Shown one piece after another: positions 16,754 through 24,761 of a DNA stretch of 64,000 nt (position 1 is its first letter; each line of letters starts with the position of its first letter). The position numbers and the translations under genes were made by a program. The DNA is from AC-32 sp963754265 (GTDB lineage Bacteria > Actinomycetota > Thermoleophilia > Gaiellales > Gaiellaceae): positions 27,183-91,182 of the forward strand of contig CAVWFB010000008.1 of the NCBI GenBank assembly GCA_963754265.1, read 5' to 3'. A model generated the notes under the pieces. It was not told where the DNA came from, ran no database searches, and saw only the letters and a list, made by a program, of their open reading frames with translations.

Positions 16754-18573
16754 TCAGTCGAGTAGAGCTCCTCGATCTCTCGCGCGAAGTGCGCCTCCAC
16801 GACCCGGCGTTTGAGCTTCAGCGTCGGCGTGACCTCGTCCTCCTCGGCGGTGAAGTCGCGCGTGAGGATCGTGAAGCGCTTGATCTGCTCGTAGCGCGAG
16901 CGGTCGGCGTTCACCCCGTCGACGACCGCTTGGACGCGCCCGCGGATGGCCGCCGGATCGACGCCCTTCGCCTGCTCGGGGTCGATCGTGACCAGCGCCA
17001 CGACGTAGGGCCGCTTGTCTCCGACGACGAGAGCCTGCGAGACGATCGGGGCGGTCTTGAGCGCGTTCTCGAGGTTCTGCGGGGCGACATTCTTGCCGCC
17101 TGCGGTGACGAGGATGTCCTTCTTGCGATCGGTGATGTGGATGAAGCCGTCCTCGTCGATCGAGCCCAGATCGCCTGAGCGCAGCCAGCCGTCCGGGCCG
17201 AGCACCTCCCGCGTCGCCTCGGGGTCCTTGTAGTAGCCGGCGAACACCGTCTCGCTCCGGATCAGAAGCTCCCCGTCTTCGGCGGTGCGCACCTCGAAGC
17301 CCGGAAGCGCGGGCCCGACCGTGCCGAACCGGAACCGGTTCGGCCGGTTGACCGATGCCGCGGTCGTGCACTCGGTGAGGCCCCAGCCTTCGATGATCAG
17401 GATGTCGAGGGTGTGCAGGAGCTCCCCGATCTCCTTCGCGAGCGGCGCGCCGCCCGAGACCCCGAGCCGCAGCCTGCCACCGAGACGAGCCTTGACCTTG
17501 CGGTACACGAGCCGGTCGGCGAGCCGGTGCCGCAGAGCCAGTCCCGGCGGGACGGGACGCCCTTGCTCTCGTAGCTTGCTCACGCGCCTGCCGGTCCGCA
17601 GCGAGAAGTCGAGCAGCCGCCGCTTCACGCCCCGGGTCTCGTCGAACTGCGCCTGGAGAGCCGTGTGCACCTTCTCGTAGACCCGCGGCACGCTCGGCAG
17701 AATCGTCGGTCGCACGACCGGCATGACCTCTGCGAGCCGCAGCGGGTCGGGACAGAAGGCGATCGTGTAGCCCGCATAGGCCCCGAGGAGGTGCATCAGC
17801 CGTCCGAAGTTGTGGGCCAGCGGCAGGTAGATGAGCATCACGTCGTCGGAGATCGCGAACTCCGGGACGCGATCGGTGCACGCGGCCATCTCGTAGTAGT
17901 TGCGGTGGCGGATCATGCAGGCCTTGGGCGGGCCGGTCGTGCCCGACGTGTAGATGAACGTGAAGAGGTCGTCCTCCTCGATCGCCGCCTCGGCCTCGGC
18001 GAGCGCATTCGGCTGCTCGGCTGCGTAGGCCCGGCCACGGGCGCGAAGCCCGTCGAGGTCGGCGAACGTGATGACGTGGGGGAGGTCCGCGTCTGCGATC
18101 TTCGCCCGCTGTTCCTCGTCCTCGACCAGCACGCCCACCGCGTCCGAATGCTCGAGCACGTAGGCGCAGTCCTTCGGAGAGCTGTTTGCGTAGATGGCCG
18201 CGCCCACGGCGCCGATGAGGCCGAGTGCGTAGTCGAACAGCGCCCACTCGAGCGTCGACTGGGCCAGGATTCCGAACGCGTCGCCCTTGCGAACGCCGAG
18301 TGCGAGCAAGCCGCTGGCGAGCTCGTCCACGGCGGCTGCGGCCTCGTCCCAGCCGACCTCGCGCCAACCGTCGGGCTCCTCCACGAGGTACGCGGGATTC
18401 GTGCGCCCCGCGGTGACGGCTTTCCGCCACAACCGTGCGATCGTGCGGCCGCCGCCCGCCTGCACGCCGGCCTCGGTGGGCGCTGTTGCCGTCGTCTCGC
18501 TCAGGATCTCATCGTACGTGGCCCCGGGCTGCGCAGGAAAGCACGCGATTGCGGCGAAACGGGCCGGTCCCAC
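16750..18573 (-). CDS. Long-chain acyl-CoA synthetase (AMP-forming)
   Basis: Activates fatty acids to acyl-CoA through an acyl-AMP intermediate, 607 aa. AMP-binding motifs are FIYTSGTTGPPKACMI, the YLPLAHNFGR segment, EGWGLTECT, and GWLRSGDLGSIDEDGFIHIT. The C-terminal lysine region is TPTLKLKRR, typical of the FadD15/long-chain group. The first 40 residues are weakly conserved, so the GTG at 18573 may be too far upstream. It probably feeds the beta-oxidation genes near 28-36 kb, though it is not linked to them. Confidence 0.92.
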   Translation of the reverse strand: MGPARFAAIACFPAQPGATYDEILSETTATAPTEAGVQAGGGRTIARLWRKAVTAGRTNPAYLVEEPDGWREVGWDEAAAAVDELASGLLALGVRKGDAFGILAQSTLEWALFDYALGLIGAVGAAIYANSSPKDCAYVLEHSDAVGVLVEDEEQRAKIADADLPHVITFADLDGLRARGRAYAAEQPNALAEAEAAIEEDDLFTFIYTSGTTGPPKACMIRHRNYYEMAACTDRVPEFAISDDVMLIYLPLAHNFGRLMHLLGAYAGYTIAFCPDPLRLAEVMPVVRPTILPSVPRVYEKVHTALQAQFDETRGVKRRLLDFSLRTGRRVSKLREQGRPVPPGLALRHRLADRLVYRKVKARLGGRLRLGVSGGAPLAKEIGELLHTLDILIIEGWGLTECTTAASVNRPNRFRFGTVGPALPGFEVRTAEDGELLIRSETVFAGYYKDPEATREVLGPDGWLRSGDLGSIDEDGFIHITDRKKDILVTAGGKNVAPQNLENALKTAPIVSQALVVGDKRPYVVALVTIDPEQAKGVDPAAIRGRVQAVVDGVNADRSRYEQIKRFTILTRDFTAEEDEVTPTLKLKRRVVEAHFAREIEELYSTD

Positions 18574-18593
18574 TAGAATTCGAAGGCGGCCCC

Positions 18594-19451
18594 ATGCGAA
18601 CTACCTGGAACGGATCCCTCAGTTTCGGCCTGGTCACGATCCCGGTCGGGCTCGCGCCTGCCACGGCGCCGAAGGCCCGTGCCTCGGACGTCTCGTTCCG
18701 CACGCTGCACCGCGAATGCAAGACGCCGATCAAGCAGAAGCGCTGGTGCCCGGTGCACGAGCGCGAGGTTCCGTCGGAAGAGCTCGTAAAGGGCTGGGAG
18801 GTCTCGAAGGGCCAGTTCGTGATCGTCGAGGACGCCGATCTCGAGGCGATCGCCCAGCGCGACACCTCGCGCGCGATCGAGATCTCGCGCTTCGTCCCGC
18901 TCGAGCAGGTCGACCCGATGTACTTCGACCGCACCTACTTCCTTGCGCCGTCGAGCGCCGAGGCCCAGCGGAGGCCCTACGTGCTGCTGCTGAGCGCGAT
19001 GAAGGAGACGGGCATGGCCGCGATCGGCCGCATGGTCATCCGTGGCAACGAGAACTTCTGCCTCATTCGCCCAAAGGGCGACGCACTCGTGCTCGAGACG
19101 CTCTTCCTCGCAGAGGACGTCAAGTCGCAGGTCGAGATCGACGAGGCGGTCGAGGAGATCAAGGTCAAGGAGCCGGAGCTCGAGCTCGCGCGCCAGCTGA
19201 TCGACGGGCTCGTCGGCGAGTTCGACCCGACCGAGTTCCATAGCGAGTACCGCGAGAACCTGCGCGAGATGCTGGAGGCGAAGCTGAAGGGCGAGGAGAT
19301 CGTCGAGCCGGAGCCCGTCACCGAAGCGCCGGTGGTCGACCTGTTGGAAGCGCTGAAGCGCAGCGTGGCGGCGACCAAGGGTGGCGCGGAGGACGGCGCG
19401 AAGCCCGCGCGCAAGAAGGCCGCGCCCAAGAAGCGCGCAGCAGCGAAGTAA
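18594..19451 (+). CDS. ku: Ku protein, non-homologous end joining
   Basis: Homodimeric DNA-end-binding protein that recruits LigD in bacterial NHEJ. At 285 aa the Ku core begins at once (TWNGSLSFGLVTIPVGL) and includes RTLHRECKTPIKQKRWCPVH and LELARQLIDGLVGEFDPTEF. The last 30 residues are Lys/Ala-rich, the DNA-binding tail of some actinobacterial Ku proteins. A GAAGGCGG site lies before the ATG, and TAGAAT at 18574-18579 may be the -10. No ligD is present in the window; ligA at 10 kb is the replicative ligase. Confidence 0.96.
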   Translation: MRTTWNGSLSFGLVTIPVGLAPATAPKARASDVSFRTLHRECKTPIKQKRWCPVHEREVPSEELVKGWEVSKGQFVIVEDADLEAIAQRDTSRAIEISRFVPLEQVDPMYFDRTYFLAPSSAEAQRRPYVLLLSAMKETGMAAIGRMVIRGNENFCLIRPKGDALVLETLFLAEDVKSQVEIDEAVEEIKVKEPELELARQLIDGLVGEFDPTEFHSEYRENLREMLEAKLKGEEIVEPEPVTEAPVVDLLEALKRSVAATKGGAEDGAKPARKKAAPKKRAAAK

Positions 19452-19480
19452 TCGCTACTGACTCCTTGGTTCCTCCGCGC

Positions 19481-19651
19481 TTAGTGGGGCTGTGCGACGG
19501 CGCCGAGCGCCTCGAGCTGTGCCCGGAAGAGGGTCTTGTCGATCTTGCCCTGGTAGATCGGGATGCCTTCTTCGAGGCAAAGGCGAATAACTTCGACGCG
19601 GTCGATCCCGAGCTCCTTCGACAATTCTTCCGGCGTGAGGTGGTTCGGCAT
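19481..19651 (-). CDS. Small HTH (MerR/excisionase-like) protein, 56 aa
   Basis: The reading frame encodes MPNHLTPEELSKELGIDRVE and continues through VIRLCLEEGIPIYQGKIDKT to a TAA at 19481. The LTPEELSKELGI ... VIRLCLEEGIP pattern resembles the short winged helix-turn-helix of excisionase/MerR-type proteins. A GGAAGGAGCGAG ribosome-binding site directly precedes the ATG, strong support for translation. It lies downstream of a hairpin with a T-run (19670-19703), so its expression may depend on readthrough of that terminator. No partner recombinase is visible. Confidence 0.65.
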   Translation of the reverse strand: MPNHLTPEELSKELGIDRVEVIRLCLEEGIPIYQGKIDKTLFRAQLEALGAVAQPH

Positions 19652-19669
19652 CTCGCTCCTTCCGGCATC

Positions 19670-19703
19670 AAAAAGCCCGCTTGCGCTACAGCGCCGGCGG
19701 GCT
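19670..19703 (-). terminator. Intrinsic terminator upstream of the 56-aa HTH gene
   Basis: On the minus strand AGCCCGC pairs with GCGGGCT and is followed directly by five T residues. This is the only classical hairpin-plus-T-run terminator I found here. It sits only about 20 bp upstream of the small HTH start. Confidence 0.7.
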
Positions 19704-19767
19704 AGTCGAGTGCTCCTCGTGGGTGTTCGGCAGGAATCAGGGGTCCTGCCTCCCCGAACAATTCATT
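19670..19767 (-). ncRNA. Candidate small RNA or attenuated leader
   Basis: A minus-strand promoter (19774-19802) and a T-run terminator (19670-19703) bound about 98 nt without an open frame. Inside, GGCAGG pairs with CCTGCC, with GTTC/GAAC extending the stem across a bulge. It is either an independent small RNA or the 5' leader of the 56-aa HTH gene controlled by termination. It matches no RNA family I can name. Confidence 0.45.
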
Positions 19768-19773
19768 GCTCGA

Positions 19774-19802
19774 AGAATAATCACCGGCGGTGACGGAAGC
19801 AA
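19774..19802 (-). promoter_or_regulatory. Promoter for the candidate small RNA
   Basis: Minus strand: TTGCTT (19797-19802), 17-bp spacer, TATTCT (19774-19779). It overlaps the first codons of the divergent hydrolase gene. Confidence 0.45.
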
Positions 19803-20641
19803 AGGTCGAGCTGTCCGGATTCGAGGAGCGCTACCTCGACGCCCGCGGCTGCCGGCTCCGCTACCTCGTTGCCGGCCGGGGCGAGCCGCTCCTACTGGTT
19901 CACGGGCTCGGCGGCGCGGCGTCGAACTGGCTCGCGCTCGCGCCGCTGCTCCTTCCGGGCCGGCAGCTCCTCGTGCCCGAGCTTCCCGGCCATGGAGGCT
20001 CCGAGCCGCTTCCGGCGGCGCCGAGCCTGAACGCCTACGCGGACCGGCTCGGGCTCGTCGTGGACCACGCACAGGTTGCTGGGATAGCGGTCGTCGGGCA
20101 TTCGCTCGGCGGAGCAATCGCGCTCCGCCTGGCGATCCGCAGGCCGGAACTCGTCGAACGCCTCGTGCTGGCGGGCGCGGCCGGGATCACGTCGGCCACT
20201 CGCCGGTCGCGCTACGCCCTGACGGTCACGGGCCTGCTCAAGCCAGGCCGGCGGATCGCCCCGCATCGCCGGCGTGTGGCCGGCTCGGCACTGCTGCGAA
20301 CGCTCGTCTTCGGGCGCTGGGGCGCCGCCGACCCGCAGGCGCTCCCGCCGGAGGTGGTGGACGGCTTCCTCGCGGGGCCCGCCCGCCACACCGACACGTT
20401 CAGCGCCGCGCGGGCCTTGATGCGGGACGACCCGCGGGCCGATCTCGACCGCGTGCGCTGTCCCGCGCTCGTGCTCTGGGGCGCGCGCGACAACCAGCTC
20501 CCCGTCGCCGACGCGTTCGACTACGCGCGCCGGCTCCGCGCTCCCGTGCGGCTGATCGCCGACTGCGGGCACCTGTTGATCGGCGAGAGGCCCGCCGCCT
20601 GCGCGGACGCGATCGAGTCGTTTCTCGCGGCGAGTAGCTAA
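19790..20641 (+). CDS. Alpha/beta-hydrolase
   Basis: Single-domain hydrolase of 283 aa. LLLVHGLGGAASNW holds the oxyanion loop, VVGHSLGGAIAL the nucleophile serine, WGARDNQLPV the acid and DCGHLLIGE the histidine. It resembles esterase/lipase or ring-cleavage hydrolases (MhpC-like), and the substrate cannot be told. The GTG start at 19790 has only a short GGCGG upstream. It ends 12 bp before the tRNA-Pro gene. Confidence 0.88.
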   Translation: MTEAKVELSGFEERYLDARGCRLRYLVAGRGEPLLLVHGLGGAASNWLALAPLLLPGRQLLVPELPGHGGSEPLPAAPSLNAYADRLGLVVDHAQVAGIAVVGHSLGGAIALRLAIRRPELVERLVLAGAAGITSATRRSRYALTVTGLLKPGRRIAPHRRRVAGSALLRTLVFGRWGAADPQALPPEVVDGFLAGPARHTDTFSAARALMRDDPRADLDRVRCPALVLWGARDNQLPVADAFDYARRLRAPVRLIADCGHLLIGERPAACADAIESFLAASS

Positions 20642-20653
20642 CCTGTGCTCGCT

Positions 20654-20727
20654 CGGGGTGTGGCGCAGCCTGGTAGCGCGCTCCGTTCGGGTCGGAGAGG
20701 TCCCCAGTTCAAATCTGGGCACCCCGA
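20654..20727 (+). tRNA. tRNA-Pro (CGG)
   Basis: A 74-nt cloverleaf. Acceptor arms CGGGGTG/CACCCCG with discriminator A, D-arm GCGC-AGCCTGGTA-GCGC, anticodon stem CTCCG/CGGAG with loop TTCGGGT giving anticodon CGG, and T-arm CCCAG-TTCAAAT-CTGGG. CCA is not encoded. A TAACCT -10 box lies at 20639-20644. It marks the edge of the accessory block that follows. Confidence 0.93.
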
Positions 20728-20737
20728 TCACCGCGTC

Positions 20738-20757
20738 GCGGGGCCCTCTGGCCCCGC
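20738..20757. terminator. Hairpin after tRNA-Pro
   Basis: GCGGGGCC-CTCT-GGCCCCGC has perfect 8-bp arms starting 11 bp after the tRNA. No T-run follows. Confidence 0.6.
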
Positions 20758-20763
20758 TCGCTT

Positions 20764-20789
20764 CGTGGGGGAACCCTGGTTCCCCCACG
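20764..20789. terminator. Second strong hairpin after tRNA-Pro
   Basis: Perfect 12-bp arms (CGTGGGGGAACC and complement) around a CT loop, directly after the first hairpin. Together they form a tandem GC-rich terminator. Confidence 0.55.
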
Positions 20790-20888
20790 AAACCCTTCCT
20801 CGCCGGCGGCCGCATTGTTCGGCCGTTTGTGGCTGAGCGGGATAACCCGGCTCGGCTGCGAAAGCTCGTCCTGCACGAGGACGCTAGC

Positions 20889-20924
20889 TTGGGCCAGTGT
20901 TCGGGAATGACCCCCGAAGGGCGT
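20889..20924 (+). repeat. Dispersed repeat, copy A
   Basis: Copy of an intergenic element with TGGGCCAGTGTTCGGG then AATGACCCCCGAAGG. The 3' half is an inverted repeat TTCGGG/CCCGAA. It lies 13 bp beyond the 3' end of the creatininase-like gene. Confidence 0.65.
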
Positions 20925-20936
20925 TGCCGCCTCCTT

Positions 20937-21617
20937 CTATGCGTCCCATTCTTCGAGACGCGTACGGATCGCCTGCACTGCGGCCTCCCAGAGCCGGCTC
21001 TCGTCTTGCGGCGACCGTTGGTAGAGGCCGCCGAACGAGCCGTCGCCGAGGGCTTCCCTCCACGTCCCGGGGTTTCCGTCCTCGGGCCATTCGACTGGTG
21101 GCTTGCGCTGTGCTGGGATCACAACGCCGGGAAGCCGCGTCCAGGGGAAGTTCTCCGACCACGACGCATGGTCGTAGTCGGGATCGATCTCCGCCGCGAT
21201 CTCGTCGGGTCGTCCTTCCCAAAGCTCATGCCAGACCACCGCCTTGTCCGGCCGGCGTCGTGTCCACGCCCTGCCTGACTCGGTGTTTCCGCCATGACCG
21301 TTGACGACGAGGATCCGCGCGAAGCCCTGGCCGAGCAGCGAATCGACGACGTCCGAGAGGACTGCGACCAGGGTGGACTCCAGAAGCGTGGGGCTGCCCG
21401 GGTACGCGGTGAAGCCGGTCACACCGTATGGCAGCACCGGCAGCACCGGGACCCCGAGCGGCTCGGCGGCCTCAACAGACGCGCGCTCGGCAAGGATGTT
21501 GTCGGTCTCGAGAGAGAGGTAGGCATGCTGCTCGGTCGAGCCGACGGGGAGCACGATCCGGTCGTCTCCGCCCAGGTAGGCCTCGAGCTGCATCCAGTTG
21601 AGGTCGCCGACCCTCAC
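20937..21617 (-). CDS. Creatininase-family amidohydrolase
   Basis: Metal-dependent amidohydrolase of 226 aa, related to creatinine amidohydrolase and MftE. Metal-binding segments are PVGSTEQHAYLSLETDN and VVNGHGGNT. The family also includes the mycofactocin peptidase, but no mycofactocin genes are near, so the substrate is open. The GTG at 21617 fits the family N-terminus (LNWMQLEAYLGGDDRIVLPV). It stands alone, flanked on both sides by copies A and B of the dispersed repeat. Confidence 0.85.
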   Translation of the reverse strand: MRVGDLNWMQLEAYLGGDDRIVLPVGSTEQHAYLSLETDNILAERASVEAAEPLGVPVLPVLPYGVTGFTAYPGSPTLLESTLVAVLSDVVDSLLGQGFARILVVNGHGGNTESGRAWTRRRPDKAVVWHELWEGRPDEIAAEIDPDYDHASWSENFPWTRLPGVVIPAQRKPPVEWPEDGNPGTWREALGDGSFGGLYQRSPQDESRLWEAAVQAIRTRLEEWDA

Positions 21618-21654
21618 CGTGACGCGCGAACGCTAACGCCCAAGCCGAACCCTC

Positions 21655-21690
21655 GGCTGGGCGAGTGTTCCGGAATGTCACCCGAGACCG
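21655..21690 (+). repeat. Dispersed repeat, copy B
   Basis: CTGGGCGAGTGTTCCGG then AATGTCACCCGAG, between the starts of the divergent creatininase-like gene and the gene at 21741. Confidence 0.65.
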
Positions 21691-21740
21691 ACACGGGATG
21701 ATGCAACCATGCCGACCGAAGTGCCGACCTCGAGCCGACG

Positions 21741-22610
21741 GTGAGCGAACACCGCGGCGCGCTCGCTTGGGCTAACACGCAGGTCGCGGCGGCGCGCGAC
21801 GATCCGGCGGTGCGCCTTGCATTGATGGAGCGGCTGTTCCATGGGCCGACCGGCCGGGCACCGCGTCACCTGCCGTTCAGGCGCGCAGCGCTGTCGTTCA
21901 TGCGCTGGCAGGCCCAGCGCGGTCTCCTCAACCCGCTCGACGCGTCGCCGTCGGGCAGCGTCTGGTGGCGGGCAATGAACGAGCGCTTGCTGCGAGACGG
22001 ATGCGAGTCGATCGCGCTGCTTGGAGGGCTTCGTGGAGTTCCGTCGTCGCATGCAGTCCGGCTGTGGCTGCAGTTCGCTAGCACCCCGACACCGTCTTGT
22101 TGGTATCGGGCTCACAACGCCAGCATCGTGGCCGGCTACCTAGAGCACGAAGGGCATGCCGAAGAAGAGACCGCGCCGGAGCGCTTCTTCATGAACGTCG
22201 CGCTGGCGCGCGTCCTCTACGCGCACGCTCTCGTTGCCGCCCCGCGCCTCGCGCTGGGGCGGTTCGGGGCGCCTGCCCGCTTCCTAGGCGATCCTCGCCT
22301 CGGAATGGTGGGAGCGTTCCTCTCGCTCCGCCGCGTGATCCCAAACCATTACCCGCTCACCCGCGACGTCGAGTGGTACATCGCCGACGAGCAGCGTCTG
22401 GGTCGGGTATTCGACTACGCGGTGATCGCACCTAGGCTAGAGCGCCTCTACGAGTGGTCGGCGGAGGAGATCGGCGAATCGCGCCTGCTCGGGCTCGTCC
22501 GCGACGGCAGCCCGATCTACGCGTGGCCGTACGAGCAACGACACGTGTGGCGTGCCCAGGACTTGCCATTCCCGGGCCGGGTACTGGAACGCGTCACGCA
22601 GGCTCGCTGA
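21741..22610 (+). CDS. Conserved-looking protein of unknown function, 289 aa
   Basis: I do not recognise this family. It is soluble, rich in Arg and Trp, with no signal peptide or membrane helix. Segments that look functional include PLDASPSGSVWWRAMNERLL, SCWYRAHNASIVAGYL and PNHYPLTRDVEWYIADEQ. The GTG at 21741 starts it; an ATG at 21713 is in another frame that soon stops. It is the only plus-strand gene of the accessory block and overlaps the F420-type oxidoreductase end-to-end by 17 bp. Confidence 0.7.
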   Translation: MSEHRGALAWANTQVAAARDDPAVRLALMERLFHGPTGRAPRHLPFRRAALSFMRWQAQRGLLNPLDASPSGSVWWRAMNERLLRDGCESIALLGGLRGVPSSHAVRLWLQFASTPTPSCWYRAHNASIVAGYLEHEGHAEEETAPERFFMNVALARVLYAHALVAAPRLALGRFGAPARFLGDPRLGMVGAFLSLRRVIPNHYPLTRDVEWYIADEQRLGRVFDYAVIAPRLERLYEWSAEEIGESRLLGLVRDGSPIYAWPYEQRHVWRAQDLPFPGRVLERVTQAR

Positions 22611-23022
22611 GGCGGCCGCGGCGCCCAAAGCCGGGCAGCTGTTCCTCCAGGTCGAGCATCGCCAGTTTCTCTGAGAGCCGGCAGTACGCGCGCTCCGGAG
22701 GCGACAGGCGTGCGAGCAGCGAGCCGGCCTCCCGCGTAGCGACGACCTCGGGGGCTCCGACGACGAAGGTACGCCCCGCACGGATCACGTGCCCACCCCC
22801 GGCGCGTAGGTTGCGAAGCCACTCCGACTCCTCTCCATAGAGGAGTGCGATGACGAGAGTCCGGCCGCGCCTGAACGCAAAGAGTGGCGTTCGGTACTGG
22901 CGGCCCGATCGTCGACCGCGGTGGAGGATGACCGCCCACGGTGGAACGAGCCAGGCATACAAGCCCTGGATGCGGTTGGTGACGCGCTTGTTGAAGCGCG
23001 CGACTCCTCGGGAGAGCTTCAT
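22594..23022 (-). CDS. Deazaflavin (F420)-dependent nitroreductase-like oxidoreductase
   Basis: Small split-barrel protein of 142 aa of the Ddn/DUF385 family, which uses F420H2 to reduce quinones or nitro compounds. The signature LHRGRRSGRQYRTPLFAFRR ... VIALLYGEESEWLRNLRAGG is clear. The ATG at 23022 with a GAGAAGG site is preferred over a start at 23088. The first residues (SRGVARFNKRVTNR) are the usual amphipathic N-terminus. No F420 biosynthesis genes occur in the window. Confidence 0.85.
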   Translation of the reverse strand: MKLSRGVARFNKRVTNRIQGLYAWLVPPWAVILHRGRRSGRQYRTPLFAFRRGRTLVIALLYGEESEWLRNLRAGGGHVIRAGRTFVVGAPEVVATREAGSLLARLSPPERAYCRLSEKLAMLDLEEQLPGFGRRGRLSEPA

Positions 23023-23160
23023 CGCCTTCTCCCGTGGGCTCGCTGCCGATTGCCTTCGCCGCGCTCGCGATGGACAATCCCGGCGCAAGAGTTCGGCGTA
23101 CTCGTCCTCACTTCTGGTGTCAAGGGTGCACGCCGGGACTCTAGGAGCGAAAGTCGTCGC

Positions 23161-23196
23161 ATGGGCCGGTGGTCGGGAATGTCACCCGAGCGTAGC
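23161..23196 (+). repeat. Dispersed repeat, copy C
   Basis: TGGGCCGGTGGTCGGG then AATGTCACCCGAG, with a TCGGG/CCCGA inverted repeat. It lies 8 bp beyond the 3' end of the cupin gene. Confidence 0.65.
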
Positions 23197-23203
23197 GCCG
23201 GTG

Positions 23204-23761
23204 TCATTCCGCCCAGGGGAGGCGGTCCCAGTACGAGGGACGCTCCCGACGTGACGGCTCGAACCGCACGTACACCTGCTTGAAGTCGGACGTCTCCTCC
23301 TTCACGCTCGCCCCGTAACGCCCCGCGAGCTCCGACACCGGATAGTGCAGTTGTTCGTTCTCCAACCGTGCACCGGCCATCAGGATCACGCACGGCCCGT
23401 CGCCGGCGCCCACGAAGATGTGCTCGGTCCCGGCGGGACTGTGGAAGAAGTCCCACGGCCGAAGGAGCCGCTCCTCACCCTCGACGAGCAGCGTGCACTC
23501 CCCTGAAAGCACGAGGAACGCCTCCTGCTGATTCTCGGAGTGGTAGAGGCCGTTCGGCTGGCCCGGCTCCAGGACGCGGAGCTTGATGCCGACCTGCGGG
23601 AACGAGAACTCCTGGCTCTCGAAACGGCAATCCGAACCGGGCGGCCGCTTCTCGGCGTTCTCCGCCGTCAACCACTGGGCGTCCCGCACGTTGACGACGA
23701 ACCACCCGTCGCCGGCGGGCTCGAGGCCTGAGCCGGAGTCCTCGAGCCTCGCCTCGGGCAT
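23204..23761 (-). CDS. Cupin-domain protein
   Basis: Single-domain cupin of 185 aa. Motif 1 is GLYHSENQQEAFLVLSGE and motif 2 is PWDFFHSPAGTEHIFVG. The histidines and glutamate needed to hold a metal are present. Cupins range from isomerases to dioxygenases and binding proteins, so no reaction is assigned. The ATG at 23761 is the family-length start. It is a single-gene unit between repeat copies C and D. Confidence 0.82.
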   Translation of the reverse strand: MPEARLEDSGSGLEPAGDGWFVVNVRDAQWLTAENAEKRPPGSDCRFESQEFSFPQVGIKLRVLEPGQPNGLYHSENQQEAFLVLSGECTLLVEGEERLLRPWDFFHSPAGTEHIFVGAGDGPCVILMAGARLENEQLHYPVSELAGRYGASVKEETSDFKQVYVRFEPSRRERPSYWDRLPWAE

Positions 23762-23840
23762 GTCGCGAGCCTATCGGCTTTCGAACCTGCCCCTACGCTC
23801 TTGCCAGCTTCTCGCTCTGGCTGGAGTGGAGTGAATCTCG

Positions 23841-23877
23841 CCTGGGCCAGCGTGCGGGAATGTCACCCAAGTGCTGG
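23841..23877 (+). repeat. Dispersed repeat, copy D
   Basis: CCTGGGCCAGCGTGCGGG then AATGTCACCCAAG, 10 bp beyond the 3' end of the SRPBCC gene and upstream of the cupin gene. Confidence 0.65.
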
Positions 23878-23886
23878 CGACGTGTA

Positions 23887-24432
23887 CTAGCTGAGGTTGG
23901 CCGCCAAGTCCTGATAGGGAGGGACGAGTTCTTCCCAGCGTGCCTCGACGTCGTCGGGTTCACGGCCGGCGAGGTACGCGGCGAGGTTTTCGGCGTGGAT
24001 CTGCCAGCCGGCTCCGAAGAAGGCGATCTTGTCCAGGGGCATGCCCTTGACCTCGATGACCAGGGTGGTCTGGTCGCCGGCGGCGGTCAGCGTGATGTCC
24101 CAGGCCGCATCGAACGGCGGCACACCCTGCCCTCTGCGGTAGGAGTCATCGCTTTCCCTGGTCGTCACCAATAGCCGCTGTGGGGCGTCGCACGCCTCTA
24201 CCCGGCCTGTGCGCTCTCCCGCGTCGGCGATGTGCACACGGAACTCGCCCCCCAGAGAAAGCTCGCCATCCACGTCGCCGAACCAGCGGGCGAGCCGGTC
24301 GGGATCGGTGATTGCCGACCAGAGGTCGTCGATGTCGGTCTCGTAGCGGTCTTCGATTTGGACGATGCCTGCGCCGTCTGCTGATCGCAGGCTGCCAAGA
24401 ATGCGGGTGCCCGGACTCGCGTTGCTCGTCAT
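23887..24432 (-). CDS. SRPBCC (AHSA1-like) domain protein
   Basis: START-like ligand-binding protein of 181 aa. The fold signature is visible as EDRYETDIDDLWSAITDPDR, ARWFGDVDGELSLGGEFRVH and a C-terminal helix GWQIHAENLAAYLAG. The ATG at 24432 overlaps the ArsR stop (ATGA) and is preceded by GAAGGAGCG. ArsR-AHSA1 gene pairs are frequent in actinobacteria. The ligand is unknown, and the pair is probably autoregulated by the ArsR protein. Confidence 0.88.
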   Translation of the reverse strand: MTSNASPGTRILGSLRSADGAGIVQIEDRYETDIDDLWSAITDPDRLARWFGDVDGELSLGGEFRVHIADAGERTGRVEACDAPQRLLVTTRESDDSYRRGQGVPPFDAAWDITLTAAGDQTTLVIEVKGMPLDKIAFFGAGWQIHAENLAAYLAGREPDDVEARWEELVPPYQDLAANLS

Positions 24433-24755
24433 GTCGCGCTCCTTCGTTCGTGTTTTCCTCGCGCCACCTCGGTATGCAGGGCGTCCAATCGCTGCTCCCA
24501 CAGAGATCGGTAGCGGCCAAGCCACTGATCTACTTCTGCGAGCGGTGTGGGGCGAAGACTGTAGACCCGCCGCTGCGCCTCCTGGCGGGCCTCGACCAGC
24601 CCCGCTTCCCTCAACACTCGCAGGTGGCGGGAGACGCCCGGACGAGCGATCGGCAGCAACGCCGCCAGCTCACCCGCGGTCGCCGGGCCGCGGGCCAGCG
24701 TCTCCAGCAGCGTCCTTCGGCTCTCGTCGGCGACCGCCCGCAGAACAGCTTCCAT
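24429..24755 (-). CDS. ArsR-family transcriptional repressor
   Basis: Winged-helix regulator of 108 aa: ADESRRTLLETLARGPATAG, ELAALLPIARPGVSRHLRVL and REAGLVEARQEAQRRVYSLR. It lacks the CxC metal motif of arsenic sensors and belongs to the type paired with SRPBCC proteins. The ATG at 24755 is 6 nt after the TACGTT -10 box, so it is leaderless. Its promoter carries a 32-bp dyad, a likely autoregulatory site. Confidence 0.92.
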   Translation of the reverse strand: MEAVLRAVADESRRTLLETLARGPATAGELAALLPIARPGVSRHLRVLREAGLVEARQEAQRRVYSLRPTPLAEVDQWLGRYRSLWEQRLDALHTEVARGKHERRSAT

Positions 24756-24761
24756 GCCACA

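Noticed and set aside
18600..20641. Ku and the following hydrolase as a defence island
   Set aside because: Neither neighbour nor the small HTH gene has a nuclease, helicase or toxin domain; Ku alone is ordinary NHEJ.
20645..21278. Plus-strand frames running through tRNA-Pro
   Set aside because: They translate the tRNA and its hairpins, then run antisense to the creatininase-like gene.
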